10,043 nucleotides of DNA. Source: an uncultured bacterium. Its GTDB lineage: Bacteria > Bacillota > Clostridia > Christensenellales > Borkfalkiaceae. This document shows positions 1 through 5,818 of the stretch, piece by piece (the first letter of the stretch is position 1; the number at the start of each line of letters is the position of its first letter). Below the pieces are notes generated by a model that was not told the DNA's origin, did not search any database, and saw nothing but the letters and a program-made list of their open reading frames with translations. The translations under genes and the position numbers were made by a program. The DNA is taken from contig CAKXBD010000075.1 in the NCBI GenBank assembly GCA_934871445.1, forward strand, positions 1 to 10,043. The letters are read 5' to 3'.

Positions 1-135
1 TGCCGGTGTAGATCATCACGCTGGGCTGCGACGAAAGCACCGTCACGCAGCGGCCCGAAGTCTGTTCGCGCAGACAGCCGACCTCGCCCAGAATGTTGGG
101 CTTCCAGCCGTCGATGACGAACGGGTGGTCGTATC
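1..135 (-). other. High-GC segment encoding a GalM C-terminal fragment; likely misjoin
   Basis: By hand count positions 1-120 are about 63% G+C, whereas 121-240 are about 46% and the rest of the window looks similar to the latter. Codons in this part favour G or C in the third position (CTG, GTG, GGC, CGC), unlike the neighbouring genes. The encoded residues match aldose 1-epimerase while the adjoining residues match a rhamnosidase. The boundary lies within about 130-145. The frame happens to stay open across it. Confidence 0.6.
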
Positions 136-382
136 CCTTGAAATCGCGGATATAGCCGAGCTTATCAACGAAAATATTAAAGCTCCCGTCCGCCTTTATG
201 TCGATTCTGTCCCTTTCGGGAAGATTGAATTTCGCATAGAACTTGACGGTTACAAAATGGCTGTCCATACGCCAAAAGGGCGTAATCAGCACGTCCCGTT
301 CGTATCTTCTCGCCATACACTTATTGAAAAGTGCCGCTTCGAAATCTCCCGGGTACCAAATCCAAGTTGCTCGTGTTCTCAT
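1..382 (-). CDS. Alpha-L-rhamnosidase-like N-terminus running into an aldose 1-epimerase fragment (partial, probably chimeric)
   Basis: The frame opens at ATG 382, overlapping the stop of the upstream oxidoreductase as ATGA, and stays open to the window edge (127 residues). Residues 1 to about 82 contain TWIWYPGDFE near the start and a later RRYERD...PFWRMDS stretch, followed by a beta-rich segment. This is the usual beginning of a family of alpha-L-rhamnosidase-like (GH78-type) hydrolases. From about residue 83 the protein instead matches the C-terminal half of aldose 1-epimerase (GalM): GYDHPFVI, then TSGR, then QPSVMIYTG. The Asp of GYDH corresponds to a GalM catalytic residue. The second catalytic residue, the Glu of the LETQ motif, would lie beyond the edge. 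Neither part is complete: the rhamnosidase lacks its catalytic domain and the epimerase lacks its first two thirds. The switch coincides with a jump in GC content, so I read the gene as rhamnosidase-like with a foreign end attached. Confidence 0.7.
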   Translation of the reverse strand, partial: MRTRATWIWYPGDFEAALFNKCMARRYERDVLITPFWRMDSHFVTVKFYAKFNLPERDRIDIKADGSFNIFVDKLGYIRDFKGYDHPFVIDGWKPNILGEVGCLREQTSGRCVTVLSSQPSVMIYTG

Positions 383-1662
383 ATCGTTTCTATCTTTACG
401 CTCACTCCGCCGTCGTCGAGCGATTCGTCCGCCGCGTATACGATTAAATGTCCGTTTATGGAATCCTCTATCACCGTCGAAGAAATCGATCGGGGAAGTC
501 CCAGCTCCATATTGACGAAATCGTTGACGATGCGGCTGTCTCCGCCGCTGTGACCGTCGCCCGCGACGACGTTCGTAATTTCTTCTTCCCGTTCAAAATA
601 CAGGCAATTTTGGGGATTATAAGTACGCACCTTAAATTTATTGTCCTCCAAAAAGCCCTGAATTTCTCCCTTCGTTCCGATAATGTGAATATTTCTCCCC
701 GGGCGCGCCACGCCTGACACCATGCTATGCGTGGCAACCGAGCCGTCGGCAAATTCCACGATGACCGCCTGTCTGTCCACGATATTCGCATCCGTTTTGA
801 AAATACATCTCCCGTGCGGATTATCCGTTTCCAAGGAGCGTTTTTTCTCCTCATAAGTCAAATCCTCGTATTTCCTATTCAGGCAGGTGAACGTATACTG
901 ATTGAAATATTCATTGTCCAAAAGGAGCTTTTTACAGGAATACGGACATTCTTTTTCTGCCTTACAGTCTATAAGACATCTCGTTCCCGCTCCCGAAGGA
1001 GCATTTTCGGGAATAAAATAGCGTCTGCCTCCGTAGCTCGCCACCTTGACGGGGGCCGTACCGCTGTTGAACCAACACAAAAGATCCATATCGTGACAGC
1101 ACTTCGCAAGGAGCATAGATGAACCGCACTTTTCCCGATTATTCCATTTTCCTCGGATATAAGAAGCACTGGCATGCGCCACGCCCACCATTTCGTTAGA
1201 CTCTATCTCCACAATTTTCCCGATTTCTCCGCTCAGAACGATTTCCTTGATTTTTAAGTAAAACGGAGTATAGCGGAGCACGTGACAAATCATTAGCTTG
1301 CAGCCGTATCTGTCTGCGATACTTTTCAGCATAAGAAGATCTTTTTTATTATTGGTAACGGGTTTTTCAAGCAGCATATCATAGCCGAGCTTCAAAAAAG
1401 GCAACGCGGTTTCGATATGTAATTCGTCCATCGTGGTATTGATGACTGCGTCGGCGATTCTTCCCTGCTTTACGCAATCTGCCACGCTTTCAAACAGCAT
1501 TTCTTCCGACAAAGAAAACCGTTCCTTGGCAAGCTGACGGCGAAAAGGATTGGGATCTACCACAGCCTGCACCTTCAATCTGTCGGGGTGATCGATCGCA
1601 TATTTCGTATACGCGCCGCCCCTGTCCCCGAAACCGACTACAACTACTTTTACGATTTTCAT
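379..1662 (-). CDS. Gfo/Idh/MocA family NAD(P)-dependent oxidoreductase
   Basis: A 427-residue cytoplasmic enzyme expected to oxidise or reduce a sugar, inositol or sugar-acid hydroxyl using NAD(P). The N-terminal Rossmann fold shows VVVGFGDRGG (residues 7-16) and an acidic residue after the second strand (VVDP). EKP at 99-101 holds the family's conserved Lys, and KCCHDMDLL at 188-195 carries the usual catalytic His. The C-terminal half is the Gfo/Idh alpha/beta domain. A cysteine group, C229, C233, C239 and C243, in the pattern RC-x3-C-x5-CPYSC sits in an insertion. An upstream in-frame ATG at 1677 exists, but it is part of the GGGAG ribosome binding site (1671-1675) that serves ATG 1662, so I chose 1662. 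Its TGA overlaps the next gene's ATG, which points to co-expression with the rhamnosidase-like gene. The substrate cannot be read from the sequence. Confidence 0.92.
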   Translation of the reverse strand: MKIVKVVVVGFGDRGGAYTKYAIDHPDRLKVQAVVDPNPFRRQLAKERFSLSEEMLFESVADCVKQGRIADAVINTTMDELHIETALPFLKLGYDMLLEKPVTNNKKDLLMLKSIADRYGCKLMICHVLRYTPFYLKIKEIVLSGEIGKIVEIESNEMVGVAHASASYIRGKWNNREKCGSSMLLAKCCHDMDLLCWFNSGTAPVKVASYGGRRYFIPENAPSGAGTRCLIDCKAEKECPYSCKKLLLDNEYFNQYTFTCLNRKYEDLTYEEKKRSLETDNPHGRCIFKTDANIVDRQAVIVEFADGSVATHSMVSGVARPGRNIHIIGTKGEIQGFLEDNKFKVRTYNPQNCLYFEREEEITNVVAGDGHSGGDSRIVNDFVNMELGLPRSISSTVIEDSINGHLIVYAADESLDDGGVSVKIETI

Positions 1663-2000
1663 GTTAAAATCTCCCATATAAGTCTTTTCATTTTTGCGCT
1701 TTTGTCCAATACATTTCCGAAAGCAATCGTTCTCCCTTTTCCTTTGTTTTTTAGGTTGATAAAGAGTAAATTTTTCAGAAATTGCAGCCTTTTTTGTACT
1801 GCTATTTTCAAATCTCGGCTTATTTTTCCCCTTTTTTCGATGATTCTATTATAAAATATATTTCCCGCCAATACAATGGAGAAATGCGCAACTCTTTCTT
1901 AAAAAATTTTCCCCTTTTTCCCATGGATTTTTCTGCATTGTCCCGCTCTTTATCCCGATAAAATTTTCGGATATTTTTCACTTTTTTCTCAAAAACATGC
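1663..2000. other. Gene-free AT-rich leader between terminator and oxidoreductase
   Basis: About 340 bases rich in A and T runs separate the lipoprotein terminator from the oxidoreductase. It holds the candidate promoter described separately, which implies a leader of roughly 180 nt. I saw no riboswitch-like fold, no second hairpin with a T-tract and no convincing small gene. Two short minus-strand frames here are lysine-rich translations of low-complexity DNA without good start context. Confidence 0.6.
1848..1876 (-). promoter_or_regulatory. Candidate sigma-A promoter for the oxidoreductase unit
   Basis: On the minus strand TTGTAT (1876-1871) is followed after 17 nt by a perfect TATAAT (1853-1848). 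The -35 box matches the consensus only in its first three bases. Position just downstream of the preceding transcript's terminator and upstream of the oxidoreductase supports it. Confidence 0.5.
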
Positions 2001-2029
2001 AAAAAAAGAGGTCCTCTTCCAAGGACCTC
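2001..2029 (-). terminator. Intrinsic terminator of the lipoprotein gene
   Basis: On the minus strand the arms GAGGTCCT and AGGACCTC pair perfectly over 8 bp around a 6-nt loop and are followed directly by seven T residues (2007-2001). It lies about 50 nt past the lipoprotein stop codon. The plus strand has no T-tract after the hairpin, so it acts in one direction. Confidence 0.9.
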
Positions 2030-2080
2030 CCATTCTGCAAAAAATGAAATTTTTTCTATTTTATGGCAATCGAGAGCATA

Positions 2081-3106
2081 TCAAACGAGTTCATACTCGT
2101 AATAAAAATTCCCGTTTGCGTCTGTTTTCACGCGCGCAATATATCGCCGCGTATCGGCGCCCTTTCCCACGCGCAGGTAAATGACATCTTCTCCCTTTAC
2201 CGTCTCCTTTTCAAAATAGACGACTTGGGTCTTTCCGTTTTTGTATGAAACCATTTTGAGTTCCAGCTCTCCACGTTCTTCCTCATACTCAAAAGAACTG
2301 CGCTCCAAAACTTTCTTATTTTCGATAACGGAATAACTATATTCCTGTTCCGTTTCCCCGTCTTCCGTTTCAAAACTCTGCTCTACCGACATATATTTAT
2401 TTTCTCCGAGTATGACTCTAAATTCCGTCTCGCTCTCCAATTCTCCGCCGTCCGACTCATCTTCCTTTTGACCAAAAATTTCATAATCTATGCCGTCAAT
2501 ATTCATTACCCCTTCTATCCGGTACTTTTCTTCCTTTTCACCGTCGTCTTCTTCTATATCGGTAAGAATTTGGTTATAGTACATGATATATTGCAGGGAA
2601 TTCCCTACCATATCGTTATAGCTGACAACCATTTTTTCTTTGAATTCCGGTCTGTCCGACGTCTGTGACTGTATCTTGAATCCCCCGTCGCTCAAAAGAC
2701 TCTCGACAAGTGCCATATATTCGTCAAATTCGGATAAATCCGCGTCAGGTTCCGCCGCACCGCCGGAAGGACTTTCCGGTTCTGTTACGTTTCCCGAAGA
2801 TTCGCTATTTTGTTTTTCTCCGCCCACTCCCGAAGAAAACGAGATTTCGGCATTCAAAAAAGTATTTTCTTCCGCTATGGAATCGATTCCCTTTTCCGCT
2901 GCGAGCCGTTTTGCATTTCCCGGATTGTTCATAGAGGAAATCAACATACCGGCCGAAGCCGCGCTGAACCCATACACAGCTTCCGTAGTCGTCAATTCGT
3001 CAAATTTGTTATTGACGTCTCCCGTTTTTCTCCCGCCTTCCGAGCAAGCAGCTAAACCGAATGCCAATACCGAAGTCATCGTAAAAATCGCTAAAAGTTT
3101 TTTCAT
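2081..3106 (-). CDS. Lipoprotein with a domain homologous to the adjacent anti-sigma factor's sensor domain
   Basis: A 341-residue predicted lipoprotein, membrane-anchored on the outer face. The signal peptide MKKLLAIFTM...LAAC ends in a lipobox with the lipidated Cys at residue 21. Residues 22-125 are a Ser/Gly/Glu/Pro-rich linker containing the short motif YGFSAASAGMLISS (45-58). From residue 128 to the end is a beta-rich, strongly acidic domain. It is the clear counterpart of the extracytoplasmic part of the anti-sigma factor encoded divergently at 3846-4979: both have YMALVESLLSD, a VSY-x-D-GxS-x-Y-x-MYY block, an EEY/ESY strand region, EYxYSV, and ELELKM followed by K-x-GK. I chose ATG 3106 because TAAGGAG (3120-3114) lies 7 nt upstream and the signal peptide starts there; the frame is open further upstream. 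No enzymatic motif is seen. A ligand-binding or regulatory role in the sigma circuit is inference. Confidence 0.85.
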   Translation of the reverse strand: MKKLLAIFTMTSVLAFGLAACSEGGRKTGDVNNKFDELTTTEAVYGFSAASAGMLISSMNNPGNAKRLAAEKGIDSIAEENTFLNAEISFSSGVGGEKQNSESSGNVTEPESPSGGAAEPDADLSEFDEYMALVESLLSDGGFKIQSQTSDRPEFKEKMVVSYNDMVGNSLQYIMYYNQILTDIEEDDGEKEEKYRIEGVMNIDGIDYEIFGQKEDESDGGELESETEFRVILGENKYMSVEQSFETEDGETEQEYSYSVIENKKVLERSSFEYEEERGELELKMVSYKNGKTQVVYFEKETVKGEDVIYLRVGKGADTRRYIARVKTDANGNFYYEYELV

Positions 3107-3221
3107 TTTACATCTCCTTAAAAAGTTTTTCGGGAATCTCTTTTCCCTTTCACACCTATATAACAATTCTTCTTTTGCATTTTGTTGGAATTTTCAGAAA
3201 AAAAATTTTTTGTCTCTTATC

Positions 3222-3250
3222 TTGACAATTTTTTTCGTTCCTGATATTAT
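3222..3250 (+). promoter_or_regulatory. Strong sigma-A promoter for the ECF sigma operon
   Basis: A perfect -35 TTGACA (3222-3227) is followed after 17 nt by TATTAT (3245-3250). A TG dinucleotide placed one base before the -10 box makes an extended -10. Transcription would start near 3257, about 60 nt before the sigma start codon. It indicates housekeeping transcription of the sigma operon, with or without autoregulation. Confidence 0.8.
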
Positions 3251-3278
3251 ATTGTATAGAATTTGTTCTTTTTACCAA
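3251..3278 (-). promoter_or_regulatory. Weak candidate promoter for the lipoprotein gene
   Basis: On the minus strand TTGGTA (3278-3273) and TACAAT (3256-3251) are separated by 16 nt. It would start near 3244, inside the opposing sigma promoter, and give a leader of about 138 nt. Matches are only moderate and the region is AT-rich, so chance similarity is likely enough to keep this tentative. Confidence 0.3.
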
Positions 3279-3318
3279 CAATTTTCCTTTTTTGATTGTT
3301 ATTATTAGGGGAGAAATT

Positions 3319-3849
3319 ATGAACCGCGATAAACTCGAAAAGAAAATTGCCGAATTAAAGAGCGGAAATAAACGCGCTTTCGATTATATTTACGAACACA
3401 CGAATCGTTCCGTTTATTTTGCGATTCTCTATATCGTCCGCGACAAGATGTATGCAGAGGACATTTTACAGGATACATTCATTCGGGCAATCTCCGCGCT
3501 GAATCAATATCAGACGGGGACGAATTTCTCTGCCTGGATATGCAGAATCGGAAAATCGCTTGCGCTCAATCACCTGAAAAAATATCGGCGGGAAATTCCC
3601 ACGGATTTTGAAACCGATTCCTATAAATACGGTCACCACGAAACAGAACTTCCTTATATTTTCGACGTTGCGGCAAAAATTCTATCCGAAGAAGAATATA
3701 ACATTCTTATGCTATGTCAGGTCTCAGGATATAAGCGACGGGAGGTGTCCGAGATGCTCGATATTCCCGTCGGAACGGTTACCTGGAAAAACAACGAGGC
3801 CCTGAAAAAGCTAAAAGCTCATCTTATCAAGGAGGAGGCAGATTTATGA
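3319..3849 (+). CDS. ECF-type RNA polymerase sigma factor (sigma-70 family)
   Basis: A 176-residue sigma factor of extracytoplasmic-function size, with only regions 2 and 4. Region 2 spans about residues 20-90. It shows AFDYIYEHTNRSVY, then AEDILQDTFIRA (the core-binding and -10-recognition helices), then FSAWICRIGKSLALNHLKK. Region 4 spans about 118-170, with ILSEEEYNILML followed by the helix-turn-helix REVSEMLDIPVGTVTWKNNEALKKLK, which should read the -35 element. I chose ATG 3319 because GGGGAG (3308-3313) precedes it by 5 nt; the frame opens 27 nt earlier without a ribosome binding site of its own. Its stop overlaps the anti-sigma start as ATGA, the typical arrangement that keeps sigma and anti-sigma amounts matched. 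Its ECF subgroup and target promoters are not determinable here. Confidence 0.95.
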   Translation: MNRDKLEKKIAELKSGNKRAFDYIYEHTNRSVYFAILYIVRDKMYAEDILQDTFIRAISALNQYQTGTNFSAWICRIGKSLALNHLKKYRREIPTDFETDSYKYGHHETELPYIFDVAAKILSEEEYNILMLCQVSGYKRREVSEMLDIPVGTVTWKNNEALKKLKAHLIKEEADL

Positions 3850-4979
3850 AAAAAATAAAAAAATTATTATCGGAACATTCTGCGGAAATTCTTCCCGATA
3901 AGCATATAAAAGACAATATTAAACGGCAACTCGGCTACGAAGAAAAAGAAGTATCTCTATCCTATGCGCACGGCGGCGAAAAAACGGTTAAAGAAAATCG
4001 AAATAAGCTCATTGCGCTCTGTTCCTCGGTTTTTGCAGTCCTTTTAGCGCTTTGTATTCTTCTCCCCGTTTTTCTGCATAAATCGAAAACTCCTTTCTTT
4101 CCCGATCCGAGCGGAAATAAATTTGCGGATATTACTGATGCGGACTCTTTTTATGCTTATGGAGCCGCTTCCATAGGAACAATCTTATCTTCTGAAAAAA
4201 CCGCCACTCCCGCACGCCAAAGAGTACGGGCGATGTCCGCTGTCGTTCGGAAGAATTCTTCCGAACAAATCGATACAATCAATAAATATATGGCTTTGGT
4301 GGAAAGTCTTTTGAGCGACGAAGCCATAACGGGAGAAAGCATTTCGGGAAACATGGGTTATGCCTATGGAATGACTGTTTCCTATACCGACCTTTTGGGA
4401 GACAGCGTCTCCTATGTCATGTACTATGACAAAATTTTTCTCGAAGGTGAAACGGAAGACGACGAGACGGAAGAAAGTTATTCCCTTTCAGGTATACTCG
4501 TCATAGAGGATACAGTCTATCCCGTCGAAGGGAGCTATGAAACGGAATTTTCCGAAGACGAAACGGAAAATGCACTATATTTCAAAGCGTTTACGGATAC
4601 GGAAAAAAATTCCTATATTGAAGTGGAACAAGAGACCGAAACGGAGGAGGACGACGGAGAATCGGAAACGGAAAAAGAATATGTCTACTCCGTCTATTCA
4701 GACAATAAACTGATTGAAAAGACGGAAATCAAGTATGAAATAGAGGACGATGAACTCGAACTGAAAATGACAGTTTCCAAAGACGGAAAAAAAGAAGAAC
4801 TTATTTTCAATGACGAGACGGAAGACGGGGAACGAGTCCTTTTTGTCCGAGGTAATATCGACGGCGAAGACGTTCGTTTCCGAATTTATATCCGTCAGGG
4901 CAACTATCACTATGTCTTTGAAAACGGCGAATCTTCCGACCATGACCGTTTTGACGACGAAGACGACGATGACGATTAA
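3846..4979 (+). CDS. Single-pass membrane anti-sigma factor with acidic extracytoplasmic sensor domain
   Basis: A 377-residue protein, predicted to hold the preceding sigma factor inactive at the membrane. Residues 1-54 form a Lys/Glu-rich cytoplasmic segment (LLSEHSAEILPDKHIKDNIK). It lacks the HxxxCxxC zinc motif of classical ZAS anti-sigma factors. Residues 55-77 form one hydrophobic membrane helix. Residues 78-377 face outside and are very acidic: YAYGAASIGTILSS near 104, YMALVESLLSD at 148-158, then long strands rich in ET/ED pairs, ending in a tail of Asp and Glu (DDEDDDDD). This outer part is homologous to the divergently encoded lipoprotein. GGAGGAGG (3831-3838) lies 7 nt before the ATG, which overlaps the sigma stop. 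Anti-sigma function is inferred from position, topology and coupling. The sensor domain does not match a family I can name. Confidence 0.85.
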   Translation: MKKIKKLLSEHSAEILPDKHIKDNIKRQLGYEEKEVSLSYAHGGEKTVKENRNKLIALCSSVFAVLLALCILLPVFLHKSKTPFFPDPSGNKFADITDADSFYAYGAASIGTILSSEKTATPARQRVRAMSAVVRKNSSEQIDTINKYMALVESLLSDEAITGESISGNMGYAYGMTVSYTDLLGDSVSYVMYYDKIFLEGETEDDETEESYSLSGILVIEDTVYPVEGSYETEFSEDETENALYFKAFTDTEKNSYIEVEQETETEEDDGESETEKEYVYSVYSDNKLIEKTEIKYEIEDDELELKMTVSKDGKKEELIFNDETEDGERVLFVRGNIDGEDVRFRIYIRQGNYHYVFENGESSDHDRFDDEDDDDD

Positions 4980-5008
4980 TTTATTTTTATATGTTTTTTG
5001 ACAATCAT

Positions 5009-5048
5009 AAAAAATTCCCTGCGTCCTGCCTTTCGGCAGGACGCAGGG
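5009..5048 (-). terminator. Intrinsic terminator of the kinase/aldolase operon, at a convergent boundary
   Basis: The arms CCCTGCGTCCTGCC (5017-5030) and GGCAGGACGCAGGG (5035-5048) pair perfectly over 14 bp. On the minus strand the loop is GAAA, a stable tetraloop, and the hairpin is followed by AATTTTTT (5016-5009), fitting termination of the operon whose last stop is at 5075. On the plus strand no T-tract follows, so any effect on the anti-sigma transcript would be weaker. Confidence 0.9.
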
Positions 5049-5074
5049 CACATATAGAAAAACCGTTTACGTTT

Positions 5075-5818
5075 TTATGTAGGAAATTGCGTACATTTAA
5101 TACCGTCTGTTATTTTTTTACAGTATTCCCTTATCGCATTTAATTCACTTCCTTGGCAATAATAAATAAAATTATTTGCCTTTGATTTTTCCAAATAATT
5201 TTTGTTTCCGGTAATGATCCCCGCTGTTTTCTTTTCGTCCCTCGTTACCCCTCCTATACGCTCTATCGCGTCCAGAATTTTCTCGGCACACTCGCTTCCT
5301 AAACATCCGTAATCTGCCGAAAGATCATTAGGGCCTATCATACAACCGTCAACCCCTCTTTCGGAAAGAATAGAAATGATATTTTTCACCCCTTCTCGGG
5401 TTTCAATTTGAGCAAAAACTTTCGTTCGGGTGTTTGCCTTAGAAAAATATTCCGTCATGGGAGGCGGATTATAAAAGGTATGCGCGCGCATCGTGGAAAT
5501 TCCCCGTTCACCTGTCGGCGGATACTTTGCATATCGCACGACCTCCCGAATATCCGAAACACTATTCGTCATCGGCAATAAAAGGCCGTCCGCTCCCATA
5601 TCCATCAATTTAATGATATCTTTTCGGGAATTATCCGGCAGACGAACGATATTCTCCAACCCGCAAAGCCGCGCCGTCATAATGATTCTCGCGACATCGG
5701 CATAATCGAAACCGCCGTGTTCTAAATCGAGAATAAAAAAATCCAATCCCGCATTTTTCATCAATACGGGTATATTGGAAAATGAAATTTCCGAAATCAT
5801 AATTCCGACCTTTTTCAT
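5075..5818 (-). CDS. HpcH/HpaI family class II aldolase (2-keto-3-deoxy sugar-acid aldolase-like)
   Basis: A 247-residue cytoplasmic metal-dependent lyase, normal length for the family. Members split 2-keto-3-deoxy acids to pyruvate plus an aldehyde; the best known are 2-keto-3-deoxy-L-rhamnonate aldolase and 4-hydroxy-2-oxo-heptanedioate aldolase. Visible family marks are DLEHGG with the catalytic His at 34, VRLP with Arg 59, the loop KYPPTGERG at 98-106, the metal-binding Glu in QIET (139) and Asp in IGPNDLSA (165). The position of the metal ligands follows known family structures. The C-terminal end looks less conserved. The ATG overlaps the kinase stop as ATGA, with GAGGAGG (5835-5829) 10 nt upstream. 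It is the last gene of the operon. The exact substrate is unknown; the rhamnosidase-like gene further left makes a deoxysugar-acid substrate plausible but unproven. Confidence 0.9.
   Translation of the reverse strand: MKKVGIMISEISFSNIPVLMKNAGLDFFILDLEHGGFDYADVARIIMTARLCGLENIVRLPDNSRKDIIKLMDMGADGLLLPMTNSVSDIREVVRYAKYPPTGERGISTMRAHTFYNPPPMTEYFSKANTRTKVFAQIETREGVKNIISILSERGVDGCMIGPNDLSADYGCLGSECAEKILDAIERIGGVTRDEKKTAGIITGNKNYLEKSKANNFIYYCQGSELNAIREYCKKITDGIKCTQFPT

Noticed and set aside
1663..1847. Riboswitch in the about 180-nt leader of the oxidoreductase
   Set aside because: No recognisable conserved core, no alternating terminator hairpin; the leader is low-complexity AT-rich sequence.
1820..2002. 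Possible small minus-strand gene of 60 codons in the leader
   Set aside because: Very Lys-rich translation of AT-rich DNA, no clear ribosome binding site, and it overlaps the likely promoter of the oxidoreductase.
3187..3216. ECF-type promoter GGAAT ... TGTCTC on the plus strand
   Set aside because: The spacer of about 19 nt is longer than the usual 16-17 nt and both boxes deviate; the sigma-A promoter just downstream explains the operon better.
3236..3241. GGAACG on the minus strand as an ECF -35 box for the lipoprotein
   Set aside because: No convincing -10 box (CGTC-like) at the expected distance; the single hexamer is too short to support a call.
2640..3308. Long plus-strand open frame of 222 codons opposite the lipoprotein gene
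   Set aside because: It is antisense to a gene with a signal peptide, ribosome binding site, terminator and a paralog next door; the frame is Ser/Phe-rich translation of the opposite strand and has no ribosome site.
5017..5048. Perfect 14-bp inverted repeat as a mobile-element end or attachment site
   Set aside because: It has a 4-nt GAAA loop and a T-tract at the end of an operon, which is fully explained by an intrinsic terminator; no transposase or integrase is nearby.
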